This document shows, piece after piece, positions 25,625 to 34,254 of a stretch of 64,000 bases of DNA; the first letter of the stretch is position 1, and every line of letters begins with the position of its first letter. A program made the position numbers and the translations under genes. The notes beneath the pieces are model-generated. The model was not told the origin of the DNA. It searched no databases and saw nothing but the letters and a program-made list of their open reading frames with translations. Location of the stretch: the NCBI RefSeq assembly GCF_011605345.1, contig NZ_JAAOXM010000016.1:95316-159315 (forward strand). Direction: 5' to 3'. This stretch comes from Burkholderia sp. D-99. Lineage in GTDB: Bacteria > Pseudomonadota > Gammaproteobacteria > Burkholderiales > Burkholderiaceae.

Positions 25625-26641
25625 TCAGCGCGCGGCCTTCTGCACGAACTGCGGATCGACGCCGATCGAGTAGTCGGCGAGTACCGTCTGGATCGTGCCC
25701 TGCGATTTGAGGAAGGTGGCCGTGGCCGCGAGCGACTTCGCGGCGCCCGACTGCGCACCGCCGCCGAGCCACGTCGACGACGCCTGCTCGGCCGGCGTCG
25801 GGAATGCATAAAGTGCAAGGCTGGCCGGCACGTCCTGCGTGTTCGCGCCCGATACCTTCGCGACCGCCGCGACCTGCGGCGAACCAACCTTCCACGCGGC
25901 AGCGTGCGCGCGATAGTCGGCATCGGCCGCCGCGAGTACCTTCACGAAGCGCGTGACGAACTCGGGGTTCTCGCGCGCGAACTTGCGGCTCACGACGAAG
26001 CCGTCGAAGGTCGCCTTGCCACTTTCTTTCGCAACCTGGCCCGACGTCGTCAGCACGGTGCCCGACTGCTTGACCTTCGCGAGCACCGGGTCCCAGATGT
26101 AGGTCGCATCGATGTCGCCGCGTGCCCAGGCAGCCGCGACTTCGGGCGGACGCAGGTTCACGATCTTCACGTCGTTCGGATTGACGCCCGCGGCCTGCAG
26201 CGCGACGAGCGTATGGAAATGCGACGTCGACACGAACGGCACGCCGATCTTCTTGCCCTTCAGCGCGGCGACGTTCGTGACGCCCGAGCCGTTGCGCGCG
26301 ACGAGCGCCTCGGCGTCGTTGATGTTGTCGAGCACCCAGAACAGCGAGATGTCGAGCCCCTGCGACAGCCCGGCCGCGATCGGGCTCGAGCCGGCTTCGC
26401 CGAGCTGCACGGAGCCCGATGCGAGCGCGCGGATCACGTCGGCGCCGCTGTCGAGCTTGCGGAACGTGACCTTGTAGCCGGTCGCCTTCTCGACTTCACC
26501 GCTCGCCTGCGCGTAGCGCCACGGCACCACCATGTCCTGGTACGCGATCACGACTTCGCGCGATTCGGCGTGTGCCGCACCGAGCGCGGCAAAGGCGGTC
26601 AGCGCGACGACGGCGCGGCGGATGAAGCTGAAACGGGACAT
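25625..26641 (-). CDS. tauA: Taurine ABC transporter periplasmic binding protein
   Basis: A 338-residue periplasmic binding protein with signal peptide MSRFSFIRRAVVALTAFAALGAAHA. The mature part has VVIAYQDMVVPWRYAQASGEVEKATGYKVTFRKLDSGADVI and GIPFVST-type GVPFVSTSHFHTL, as in TauA. It heads the tauA-tauB-tauC run. The oxygenase gene tauD, usual next in enteric bacteria, is not in the window. In Burkholderia the transporter may serve taurine dissimilation encoded elsewhere. Confidence 0.9.
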   Translation of the reverse strand: MSRFSFIRRAVVALTAFAALGAAHAESREVVIAYQDMVVPWRYAQASGEVEKATGYKVTFRKLDSGADVIRALASGSVQLGEAGSSPIAAGLSQGLDISLFWVLDNINDAEALVARNGSGVTNVAALKGKKIGVPFVSTSHFHTLVALQAAGVNPNDVKIVNLRPPEVAAAWARGDIDATYIWDPVLAKVKQSGTVLTTSGQVAKESGKATFDGFVVSRKFARENPEFVTRFVKVLAAADADYRAHAAAWKVGSPQVAAVAKVSGANTQDVPASLALYAFPTPAEQASSTWLGGGAQSGAAKSLAATATFLKSQGTIQTVLADYSIGVDPQFVQKAAR

Positions 26642-26830
26642 GCGGCTCTCCTTCGGAATGCGGGCAATGCTGCGGGAGAGCCGACTATAGGAGCTTTGCG
26701 CACGGCGGGAGCGAACTTATCCTGCGAAGCTATCGATGCTGTTTCAGCTTTGCTTTCCATGCTCGACCGGATTGTGTGTCCGGTCGGATGGCGATTGCCG
26801 TGCGAACGCGCTGGCGGCGTCCGCACCAAC

Positions 26831-26861
26831 GAAAAAGCCCGCATCGCTGCGGGCTTTTTTC
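26831..26861. terminator. Bidirectional-looking terminator downstream of lipA
   Basis: AAAAAGCCCGCA and TGCGGGCTTTTTT pair around TCGC. On the minus strand it follows the lipA stop by about 32 bases and ends lipBA. The remaining bases to tauA (26862-26641 on the other side) hold the tau promoter region with nothing else recognisable. Confidence 0.85.
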
Positions 26862-26893
26862 GGGTTCGTCCGAAGACGACGAAGCAAGGGCGT

Positions 26894-27886
26894 TCAGACC
26901 ACCCCGGCCCCATGCGCCTGCAGATCGGCGTGATAGCTCGAGCGCACCATCGCGCCGACGGCCGCGTGCGTAAAGCCCATCTTGTACGCCTCTTCCTCGT
27001 ACATCTTGAACGTATCCGGATGCACGTACGCACGCACCGGCAGGTGGTGCTCGGACGGCTGCAGGTACTGGCCGATCGTCAGCATGTCGACGTCGTGCGC
27101 GCGCAGGTCGCGCATCACCTGCAGGATTTCCTCTTCCGTCTCGCCGAGGCCGACCATCAGGCCCGACTTCGTCGCGACGTCCGGATGCAGCGCCTTGAAG
27201 TCCTTCAGGAGCTTCAACGAGTGCGCATAGTCCGAACCCGGGCGCGCTTCCTTGTACAGGCGCGGCACCGTTTCGAGGTTGTGGTTCATCACGTCCGGCG
27301 GCGCGGCGTTCAGGATCGAGATCGCGCGGTCGAGACGGCCGCGGAAGTCCGGCGTGAGAATCTCGATGCGCGTTTCCGGCGACTGTGCGCGCGTTTCGCG
27401 GATGCACTCGACGAAGTGGGCGGCACCGCCGTCGCGCAGGTCGTCGCGGTCGACGCTCGTGATCACCACATACTTGAGCTTCAGCGCGGCGATCGTGCGC
27501 GCGAGGTTCTTCGGTTCATCCGCGTCGAGCGGATCGGGACGGCCGTGGCCGACGTCGCAGAACGGGCAGCGGCGTGTGCACTTGTCGCCCATGATCATGA
27601 ACGTCGCGGTGCCCTTGCCGAAACATTCGCCGATGTTCGGGCAGCTCGCTTCCTCGCACACCGTATGCAGGTTGTGCTCGCGCAGGATCGTCTTGATCTC
27701 GTTGAAGCGCGAGCTGCCGGTGGCCGCCTTCACGCGGATCCACTCGGGCTTCTTCAGCTTCTCGATCGGAATGACCTTGATCGGAATGCGCGCCGTCTTC
27801 GCCTGCGCCTTCTGCTTGGCGGTCGGATCGTAGGCAGGGGTCGCGGCCGGATCGGCCGGTGCGGGGGAAGCGGTAACGTCAGTCAT
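26894..27886 (-). CDS. lipA: Lipoyl synthase
   Basis: A 330-residue radical-SAM enzyme that inserts two sulfurs into octanoyl groups on lipoyl domains. Both iron-sulfur sites are intact: the auxiliary cluster Cys77, Cys82 and Cys88 (CEEASCPNIGEC) and the SAM cluster Cys103, Cys107 and Cys110 (CTRRCPFC). The C-terminus keeps TIGQYLQPSEHHLPV and the late RSSYHAD serine region. An extended Ala/Pro-rich N-terminus of about 25 residues is present. It overlaps the lipB 3' end by eight bases, so it is translationally coupled. Confidence 0.98.
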   Translation of the reverse strand: MTDVTASPAPADPAATPAYDPTAKQKAQAKTARIPIKVIPIEKLKKPEWIRVKAATGSSRFNEIKTILREHNLHTVCEEASCPNIGECFGKGTATFMIMGDKCTRRCPFCDVGHGRPDPLDADEPKNLARTIAALKLKYVVITSVDRDDLRDGGAAHFVECIRETRAQSPETRIEILTPDFRGRLDRAISILNAAPPDVMNHNLETVPRLYKEARPGSDYAHSLKLLKDFKALHPDVATKSGLMVGLGETEEEILQVMRDLRAHDVDMLTIGQYLQPSEHHLPVRAYVHPDTFKMYEEEAYKMGFTHAAVGAMVRSSYHADLQAHGAGVV

Positions 27887-28637
27887 TCGAATGTTGTTCC
27901 AGTGCCTGCGGCTTGTCGGCGGCCGCGGATGCGCCGTCGAGGTTGGCGATCAGACGGCGCACCAGCGTGTGGGCGACGTCGTTCCAGTCGGCGGCAACCT
28001 CGAGGCTCGCCATGTCGACAGTTTCCAGTCCGGCATAGCCGCACGGGTTGATCGCAAGAAACGGGCGCAGATCCATCTTCACGTTCAGGCTCAGCCCGTG
28101 ATAGCTGCAGCCGTTGCGGATCTTCAGGCCGAGGGCCGCGATTTTCGCGCCCTCGTGCACGCCGGACGCCACGTAGATCCCGGGCGCACCCGCCTTGCGG
28201 ACCGAAGCGAGATTATACGCCGCGAGGGTTTCGATCACGGCCTCCTCGATCTTCGTCACGAGCGTGCGCACCATCAGCTTGCGCCGGCGCAGGTCCAGCA
28301 GCAGGTACGCGACGATCTGGCCAGGGCCGTGGTAAGTGATTTGCCCGCCGCGGTCGACCTTCACGAGCGGCACGCCGCTGTCGGCCACCAGCAGGTGAGA
28401 CGGGTCACCGGCCTGGCCGAGCGTGTAGACGGGCGGATGCTCGACCAGCCAGATCTCGTCGCCGGTGTCGGCCGTGCGCGTGTCGGTGAACGCGCGCATC
28501 GCGTCGAAGCTCGCCTCGTAGGTCTCGACGCCCCGCCAGCGCACGGTGACCGGCGGGGCCGGCTGATCCGGGGACCCGGCGGGCGATGCGGAAACGGCAA
28601 CAGGCGTGGACACGATGGAAACCGGCGAAACGGACAT
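27879..28637 (-). CDS. lipB: Octanoyl-ACP:protein octanoyltransferase
   Basis: A 252-residue transferase that moves octanoate from acyl carrier protein to lipoyl domains, making the substrate for LipA. The motif RGGQITYHGPGQIVAYLLLDLRR is intact. The catalytic Lys is K165 in EGAKIAALGLKIRNGCSYHG and the catalytic Cys is C199 in INPCGYAG. The ATG at 28637 gives a normal length with a 30-residue Ser/Pro/Val-rich leader; no strong ribosome site precedes it. It is coupled to lipA. Confidence 0.96.
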   Translation of the reverse strand: MSVSPVSIVSTPVAVSASPAGSPDQPAPPVTVRWRGVETYEASFDAMRAFTDTRTADTGDEIWLVEHPPVYTLGQAGDPSHLLVADSGVPLVKVDRGGQITYHGPGQIVAYLLLDLRRRKLMVRTLVTKIEEAVIETLAAYNLASVRKAGAPGIYVASGVHEGAKIAALGLKIRNGCSYHGLSLNVKMDLRPFLAINPCGYAGLETVDMASLEVAADWNDVAHTLVRRLIANLDGASAAADKPQALEQHSND

Positions 28638-28720
28638 GGGCGGTAGTTTACCGAAAACCCGTGGGTCTCGCCGGCCTTGGAGGGGGACGGATCGCCGGTA
28701 TCCGTCGGAGGAAATGATGG

Positions 28721-29047
28721 TCAGACGGTCCGCCATCCGTCGTGGAGCAGCGCGCTCACACGTTCGCGCAGCCGTGCCAGCCCGCCGAGCGCGACTTCCC
28801 GGGGCGGCCGCGACACCGAGAACGCCACGCACGCGCCCTCCCGGCCTTCCGCGCTGAGCCACAGCCGCTCGCCGCGGCGCAGCTTCAGTGTCTCGCCATC
28901 GACCAGGAAGTAATCGTCGACGTCGTTGCTGCGCGTCGCCCACACCGGCCCGCACTGCACCACCAGCCGCGTGCTGCGTTGTACCTTCATCGGCACGGTT
29001 TCGCCCGCCGGGATTTCGAACGTGATGCTTGAGGAAATTTCTTGCAT
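28721..29047 (-). CDS. DUF2917 domain protein
   Basis: A 108-residue protein of the DUF2917 family, function unknown. It starts MQEISSSITFEIPAGETVPMKVQRST, with GGAG six bases before the ATG at 29047. The body is beta-rich (VVQCGPVWATRSNDVDDYFLVDGETLKLRRGERLWLSAEG), cupin-like in look. No membrane segment is visible. It is divergent from a GcvA-type LysR gene with 102 bases between. The pair splits the otherwise conserved dac-dat-ybeD-lipB-lipA order. Confidence 0.85.
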   Translation of the reverse strand: MQEISSSITFEIPAGETVPMKVQRSTRLVVQCGPVWATRSNDVDDYFLVDGETLKLRRGERLWLSAEGREGACVAFSVSRPPREVALGGLARLRERVSALLHDGWRTV

Positions 29048-29078
29048 GATCGACTCCGCCAAAAAGTGCTTCGATGGC

Positions 29079-29084
29079 TACAAT
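29079..29084 (+). promoter_or_regulatory. -10 box and short palindrome in LysR/DUF2917 region
   Basis: TACAAT lies within the symmetric CTACAATCGTAG, 66 bases before the LysR start. The symmetry may be part of a LysR-type operator covering both divergent promoters. No clear TTGACA is seen. Confidence 0.4.
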
Positions 29085-29149
29085 CGTAGTCACTTCAAGG
29101 CGTCCGACAAAACGACCAATTTTCACGTCGATGTGAGGAAAATTAGCAA

Positions 29150-30142
29150 ATGGACCTCCGCCAGCTGCCTGCGCTGAACGCGATTCGCGCGTTCGAAGCC
29201 GCCGCCCGTCACGAGAATTTCTCGCGCGCCGCCGACGAGCTGTACGTCACGCACGGCGCGGTCAGCCACCAGGTACGCGCGCTCGAGGAAGAGCTCGGCG
29301 TGCAGCTGTTCACGCGCAACGGCAAGCGGCTGTGCCTGACCGACGCCGGCATGCGCTATGCGCAGCAGATCCGCACCGCGCTGATGGTGATCGCCGACGC
29401 GACCCGCGACGTGCGCGCGAGCGACCGCGACCGGCGGCTCGTGGTGTCGATGCTGTCGTCGTTTGCCGCGCGCTTCATCACGCCGCGCATCGGCTCGTTC
29501 ATCGAGCGGCATCCGGAAATCGACGTCGAACTGCAGTCGACCAACTCGCTCACCGATTTCGCGCGCGACGACGTCGATCTCGCGATCCGCTTCGGGCACG
29601 GCAACTATCCGGGGCTGCATGTCGAGCCGCTGTTCGACGAGGTGTTCTTTCCGGCGTGCTCGCCGACACTGAACGGTGGCAAGCTGCCGCAAACGCCCGC
29701 CGATCTCGTGCACTACAACCTGCTGCGCTCGGATGACGAGCTGTGGCGGCCGTGGTTCGACGTGGCCGGACTCAAGACGCTGACCGAGCCGAAACGGGGG
29801 ATTCTGTACCAGGATTCGTCGAACCTGCTGCTGGCCGCGATCGACGGCCAGGGCATCGCACTGGTGCGCCGCTCGCTCGCGGTGCACGACCTGCTGGACG
29901 GGCGCATCGTGCGCCTGTTCGACATCGACGGGCCGAGCCCGTGGCACTATTTTTTCGTGTGTCCGCCGCCGCTCCTGAACACGCCGCGCGTGCAGGCGTT
30001 CAGGACCTGGCTGCTTCAGGAAGTCGCCGAATACAAACGGCTGTGCGACGAGCTGGACGCGCGGCGCGCGGCGGGGAAGACCCCCGCCGAGTGCGCGCAG
30101 GAAGGAGGATGGAAGGCGCTTTCGCTCAGAGTACGACCTTGA
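29150..30142 (+). CDS. GcvA-type LysR transcriptional regulator
   Basis: A 330-residue LysR regulator with MDLRQLPALNAIRAFEAAARHENFSRAADELYVTHGAVSHQVRALE, the GcvA/AmpR-branch HTH. The effector domain has SSFAARFITPRIGSFIERHPEIDVELQ and GHGNYPGLHVEPLFDEVFFP. It is divergent from DUF2917, which it probably regulates along with itself. Its 3' end overlaps the convergent ybeD gene by 17 bases. Confidence 0.92.
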   Translation: MDLRQLPALNAIRAFEAAARHENFSRAADELYVTHGAVSHQVRALEEELGVQLFTRNGKRLCLTDAGMRYAQQIRTALMVIADATRDVRASDRDRRLVVSMLSSFAARFITPRIGSFIERHPEIDVELQSTNSLTDFARDDVDLAIRFGHGNYPGLHVEPLFDEVFFPACSPTLNGGKLPQTPADLVHYNLLRSDDELWRPWFDVAGLKTLTEPKRGILYQDSSNLLLAAIDGQGIALVRRSLAVHDLLDGRIVRLFDIDGPSPWHYFFVCPPPLLNTPRVQAFRTWLLQEVAEYKRLCDELDARRAAGKTPAECAQEGGWKALSLRVRP

Positions 30143-30434
30143 CCATCGGATGGCCGGTCAGTGCGCGGTAGATGTTGTCGAGCTGTTCCTGGCTCGTCGC
30201 CCGCACGGTGATCGTAAGGCCCGTGTAATTGCCGCCGCTCGACGCACGCTCCTCGATCTTCTCGACATCGATCTCGTTGTCGTGAACGGCGACGACCTTG
30301 AAGATCGTGTCCTTGAACTCGGGGTGCGCCTTGCCCATGATCTTGATCGGGAAATCGCACGGGAACTCCAGCAGCGACTCCTTCCGGGTATCGATCGCGC
30401 CGGTCACCTCGATGGTTTTGGTCGGTTCGCTCAT
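30126..30434 (-). CDS. ybeD: YbeD/DUF493 family protein
   Basis: A 102-residue DUF493 protein with an ACT-like ferredoxin fold. E. coli YbeD lies between dacA and lipB; its precise role is not known. MSEPTKTIEVTGAIDTRKESLLEFPCDFPIKIMGKAHPEF and the ending YRALTGHPMVKVVL are typical. The ATG at 30434 shares its A with the dat stop (TGATG), so it is coupled to dat. Confidence 0.93.
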   Translation of the reverse strand: MSEPTKTIEVTGAIDTRKESLLEFPCDFPIKIMGKAHPEFKDTIFKVVAVHDNEIDVEKIEERASSGGNYTGLTITVRATSQEQLDNIYRALTGHPMVKVVL

Positions 30435-31360
30435 CACTTTCTCCGGGTTAGGTCAAACTGTTCAAACTCGCGCGCCTTCGCGCGCTGGTACGCGTCATAC
30501 AACGCCGCGAACACGGGGCCCGGCTTGCCGCCCTGCACGGGCAGATCGTCGAGCGACGTGACGGGCAGCACTTCCTTCGTGGCCGACGTGATCATGATCT
30601 CGTCGGCTGCGCGCAATTCCACTTCGCTGATCTCGCGCGCGACGAACGGAATCCTGCATTCGTCGGCCAGCTCCTCGATCAGCGCGTAGCGGATCCCCTC
30701 GAGGATCTTGTTGCTGCGCGGCGGCGCGAGCAGCTCGCCGTTCTTCACGATCCACACGTTCGACGACGAGCCTTCCGTCAGGTTGCCGTCACGCAACTGC
30801 AGCGTCTCGAACGCATCGCGTTCGGCCGCATGCTGCGCCATCAGCACGTTGCCGAGCAGCGAGATCGACTTGATGTCGCAATGCAGCCAGCGGCGATCCT
30901 CGGCCGTCACGCAGCGCACGCCCTGCGCGCGTTCGTCGGCGGACGGCAGGCGCAGCGGGCTCGTCATCATGAACACCGTCGGCACCGCGTTCGCGGGGAA
31001 CGCGTGGCCGCGCTTCGCGACGCCGCGCGTGACCTGCAGGTAGACGAGCGCGTTGCCGTCGCCGAGCCCTTCGGCATTCGCCGCGACGACGCGCTCGATC
31101 AGCGCACGCCAGCCCGCGTCGTCGTGCGGGCTGGCGATACCGATCTTCTTCAGGCTGCGCTCGAGCCGCGCCAGATGCTGTTCGATCCGGAACGGCACGT
31201 GCGCGCCATCGTGCGCATAAACGGGGACGACTTCATACACGCCGTCGCCGAAGATGAACCCACGGTCGAGCACCGGCACACGGGCTTCCGACAGCGGCAC
31301 CATTTCTTCCTGCGACGACACGCTGAGGTAGACGATCGGTTCGAATTCGGCTTGGCTCAT
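30434..31360 (-). CDS. dat: D-amino acid aminotransferase
   Basis: A 308-residue fold-type IV PLP aminotransferase, probably making D-glutamate/D-alanine for the cell wall. The start region VPVLDRGFIFGDGVYEVVPVY and the PLP lysine K164 in HCDIKSISLLGNVLMAQ are intact. GSSSNVWIVKNGELLAPP follows. Branched-chain aminotransferases and aminodeoxychorismate lyase share the fold; placement directly after the D-Ala carboxypeptidase gene favours the D-amino acid enzyme. Confidence 0.9.
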   Translation of the reverse strand: MSQAEFEPIVYLSVSSQEEMVPLSEARVPVLDRGFIFGDGVYEVVPVYAHDGAHVPFRIEQHLARLERSLKKIGIASPHDDAGWRALIERVVAANAEGLGDGNALVYLQVTRGVAKRGHAFPANAVPTVFMMTSPLRLPSADERAQGVRCVTAEDRRWLHCDIKSISLLGNVLMAQHAAERDAFETLQLRDGNLTEGSSSNVWIVKNGELLAPPRSNKILEGIRYALIEELADECRIPFVAREISEVELRAADEIMITSATKEVLPVTSLDDLPVQGGKPGPVFAALYDAYQRAKAREFEQFDLTRRK

Positions 31361-31408
31361 AGCTATGACAGATGGGGATGAAGTCGTGAAAACAAAGGCC
31401 CGTCGTGC

Positions 31409-32722
31409 TTACTTCTTCTTGCTGAACATCAGCAGGATCGAGTCCCAGATACGCCCGAAGATACCCGCTTCCGGCACGGCCTGCAGTGCGACGACCGGGA
31501 ATTCCGACAGCGTCTTGCCGTCGGCGACGATCTTCACGGTGCCGACCTGCTGGCCTTCCGCGAGCGGCGCGATCAGCGGCGCGTTGACGTCGACTTCCGT
31601 CTTGACCTTGTCGCCGAGGCCGCGCGGCACGGTCGCCCACTGGTCGCCCTTCACGCCGACCTGCACGGTGTTGTCCTTGCCCTTGTAGATGCGCGGCGTC
31701 GAGATCGCCTGGCCGCCCTTGAACAGGCGCACCGAATCGAACGCGCTGTAGCCGTAGTTCAGCATCTTCATGCTGTCCTGCGTGCGCTCGCCTTCCTTCT
31801 GCTCGCCCATCATCACCGACACCAGGCGGCGCTGGCCGTCCACGCCCGGGATCGCGCGCTTCGCCGACGCGATCAGGCAGTAGCCGGCCGCCTGCGTATG
31901 GCCCGTCTTCAGGCCGTCGACCGTCGGGTCGAGCCACAGCAGACGGTTGCGGTTGCCCTGGCGGATGTTGTTGTACTTGAATTCCTTCTCCGAGAAGATG
32001 CTGTAGTACTGCGGAAAATCGCGGATCAGGTGGGCGGACAGGTTCGCGAGGTCGCCGGCCGTCGTGTAGTGGTTCGGGTCGGGCATGCCGTTCACGTCGG
32101 CGAAGTGCGTGCCCTTCATGCCGAGGCGCTTGACCTCGTCGTTCATCATGTTGACGAACTGCCCTTCGCTGCCGCCGACGAGTTCGGCCAGCGCGATCGC
32201 GGCGTCGTTGCCCGACTGGATGATCATCCCGTACACGAGGTCGTGCACCGACACCGGCTTGTTCGCCTCGATGAACATGCGCGACTCGTCGCGGCCGACG
32301 CGGCGCACGGCTTCGCTCGGCGTGACGATCTGCTCCATCGAGATCTTCTTCTTGTCGAGCGCCTCGAACACGAGGTACGCCGTCATCAGCTTCGTCAGCG
32401 ATGCGGGCTCGACACGTTCATCGGCATTGCCCGACGCGAGCACCGTGTTGCTGGTCGCATCGACGAGCACCCACGAGCGCGCATTCACGCCCGGCGGCGG
32501 CACCGCGCCCGGCATGTAGGTCGCGGGCGCGCCGGTGAACTGCTCGGCGGCGGCCGGCGCAGCATGCGCGGCCTTGGCCTTGGCGGCCGGCTTCGCCTCG
32601 GCGACGACGATCGTCGACGCGAGCGCGACGGGCAGCATCACGCCGAGCGCGACGTTGCGCGCGGCGGTGCCGAAGGCGATGGAGGAAGCGAGGGACTTGA
32701 GGCCTTGGGGAGACAGACGCAT
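31409..32722 (-). CDS. dacC: D-alanyl-D-alanine carboxypeptidase (PBP5/6 type)
   Basis: A 437-residue low-molecular-weight penicillin-binding protein that trims the terminal D-Ala of peptidoglycan stem peptides. A secretion signal ends near VVAEAKPA. The catalytic motifs are S108-L-T-K111, S170-G-N172 and KTG in DGLKTGHTQAAGY. The C-terminal beta domain ends FGRIWDSILLMFSKKK, an amphipathic membrane anchor. It leads the run dacC-dat-ybeD. The symbol could equally be dacA. Confidence 0.95.
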   Translation of the reverse strand: MRLSPQGLKSLASSIAFGTAARNVALGVMLPVALASTIVVAEAKPAAKAKAAHAAPAAAEQFTGAPATYMPGAVPPPGVNARSWVLVDATSNTVLASGNADERVEPASLTKLMTAYLVFEALDKKKISMEQIVTPSEAVRRVGRDESRMFIEANKPVSVHDLVYGMIIQSGNDAAIALAELVGGSEGQFVNMMNDEVKRLGMKGTHFADVNGMPDPNHYTTAGDLANLSAHLIRDFPQYYSIFSEKEFKYNNIRQGNRNRLLWLDPTVDGLKTGHTQAAGYCLIASAKRAIPGVDGQRRLVSVMMGEQKEGERTQDSMKMLNYGYSAFDSVRLFKGGQAISTPRIYKGKDNTVQVGVKGDQWATVPRGLGDKVKTEVDVNAPLIAPLAEGQQVGTVKIVADGKTLSEFPVVALQAVPEAGIFGRIWDSILLMFSKKK

Positions 32723-33207
32723 GATCGATTCAGGCTGATGGCAGAAAGTGCGGTGCGAAACGCGCAGGGTTGAACGGCAAGGCGGCGGGCGTTTCGGGCA
32801 CTCGCCCGATATCGTCGGGCGACGCGAAACGCGCCGGTTGGACTCGTGCGGACGCGTTCGGTTCGCGGCTGTCGCGAGCGGGCGGACAGATGGCGAAACG
32901 AGCGCCGCATGGGCCCAGCCGGGCCGCGGGCGACGCGGAATCCGGCCATTATACGTGGCCGCGCAGGGCGTTTTCGCGAACCTGGCGCCGGACGGCCGAC
33001 CATCTTCATCGGGCGCAGGGTACCGGCAGGCTGCGCGTCATCGCACGCGAAGGTGTGCGAAAGGCGTGTGCAGGCGAGGTGGAAGTGGGGCCGCGCCGCA
33101 CGCTGCGGCGCGATGTCGCGCGGGAGGATCGCGCCTCCGGCGCGTGCCGGAGGCCGTGTGCGCAAGACGTCGCGGGCCGCCGGCGCTAGCCGGCACCCGC
33201 GCGCCGG
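32723..33207. other. 485-base intergenic region upstream of dacC
   Basis: No gene is convincing here; frames on both strands lack family features. It holds a minus-strand TATAAT (32948-32953) about 225 bases ahead of dacC. It also holds a perfect hairpin GCCTCCGGC/GCCGGAGGC at 33133-33154, and the hairpin that overlaps the hydrolase stop. Confidence 0.6.
32948..32953 (-). promoter_or_regulatory. TATAAT -10 box upstream of dacC
   Basis: On the minus strand a perfect TATAAT follows ACG. The -35 is poor. It would give a leader of about 220 bases for dacC. Confidence 0.4.
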
Positions 33208-33215
33208 CTAGCGCC
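33182..33215 (-). terminator. 12-bp hairpin overlapping the hydrolase stop codon
   Basis: GGCGCTAGCCGG (33182-33193) and CCGGCTAGCGCC (33204-33215) pair perfectly around ten bases. The right arm contains the TAG stop of the hydrolase gene. No T-run follows, so termination is uncertain. Confidence 0.5.
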
Positions 33216-33852
33216 AGGCGTCGACGATGATGCGTTTCAGCACGTGCAGCTTGCGATGCAGGAAATGCTCGGCGCCGGGGATCACGACGACCGGCAGTTC
33301 CTGCGGCCGCGCCCAGTCGTACACCGACGCGATCGGCACCGTGTCGTCGGTTTCGCCGTGGATCACGAGCGTGTTCTCGGGCACGTCGGCCACCTGCCAG
33401 CGGCTCGCGGCCGTGCCGACGAACACCATCCGCTCGATCGACTCGCCCGCGTCGCACAGCCGCCTGGCGACGTGCGACAGCACGAAGGTGCCGAACGAGA
33501 AGCCCGCGAGCACGAGCGGCAGGTCGGCATATGCGGGCTGCGCGCGCATGTGCGCGAGCACCGCGAGCAGGTCGTCGGCCTCGCCGGTGCCGTTATCGTG
33601 CACGCCCTCGGTCGCGCCGACGCCGCGGAAGTTCGACCGGAACACGACGTAGTTCAACTGCACCAGCGTGCGCGCGAGCGTTTGCGCAACCTTGTTGTCC
33701 ATCGTGCCGCCGAACAGCGGATGCGGATGCGCGACGAGCGCGATGCCGCGCGGCGCGGCACCGCTTTCGCGCACGGCATCGGGGAGATCGACCGCGATCT
33801 CGATCTGCCCGACCGGGCCCGCGATCAGCGATTTCTGCGTATGAACGTTCAT
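33208..33852 (-). CDS. Alpha/beta-fold hydrolase
   Basis: A 214-residue alpha/beta hydrolase without signal peptide. The nucleophile elbow GFSFG (LVLAGFSFGTFVLSHVA), an acid in VIHGETDDTVPI and a late His in PGAEHFLHRKL give a full triad. HPHPLFGGTMDNKVAQTLAR near residue 42 is typical of the cytosolic dienelactone hydrolase-like/YpfH-type group. Substrate unknown. It follows the 2Fe-2S gene by 13 bases. Confidence 0.88.
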   Translation of the reverse strand: MNVHTQKSLIAGPVGQIEIAVDLPDAVRESGAAPRGIALVAHPHPLFGGTMDNKVAQTLARTLVQLNYVVFRSNFRGVGATEGVHDNGTGEADDLLAVLAHMRAQPAYADLPLVLAGFSFGTFVLSHVARRLCDAGESIERMVFVGTAASRWQVADVPENTLVIHGETDDTVPIASVYDWARPQELPVVVIPGAEHFLHRKLHVLKRIIVDAWR

Positions 33853-33865
33853 TCGGCCGACCCGC

Positions 33866-34183
33866 TCAAATCTTCAGGCGGTCGACGACCTTGCCGTCGC
33901 GCAGGTGCGATTCGACGATCTCGTCGATGTCGGCCTGGTCGACGTACGTGTACCACGTGCCCTCCGGATACACGACCATCACCGGCCCCTCCTCGCAGCG
34001 GTCGAGGCAGCCGGCCTTGTTGATGCGAACCTTGCCGGGCCCCGCAAGGCCGAGCTCCTTCACGCGCTTTTTCGCGTATTCCTGCATGGTCTGCGCGCCG
34101 CATTGCGCGCAGCTCGGGCGTTCGGCGCCCGGTTCGCGCTGGTTCAGGCAGAAGAAGACGTGGTGCTGGTAGTAGGAATCCAT
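33866..34183 (-). CDS. Thioredoxin-like 2Fe-2S ferredoxin
   Basis: A 105-residue protein of the 2Fe-2S thioredoxin-like family. HHVFFCLNQREPGAERPSCAQCG and INKAGCLDRCEEGP supply the cysteines for one 2Fe-2S cluster; YPEGTWYTYV is the family signature near the end. It is an electron carrier of unknown partner. The ATG at 34183 fits the family N-terminus; the frame stays open further upstream but reads through the large hairpin. It heads a two-gene run with the hydrolase. Confidence 0.9.
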   Translation of the reverse strand: MDSYYQHHVFFCLNQREPGAERPSCAQCGAQTMQEYAKKRVKELGLAGPGKVRINKAGCLDRCEEGPVMVVYPEGTWYTYVDQADIDEIVESHLRDGKVVDRLKI

Positions 34184-34254
34184 GATCGTGACGAGCGGCC
34201 CGGCGCAAGGCCGTGCGGAAAGAGGAGCGATTGCCGCTGCGCGGGGCAACGGGT

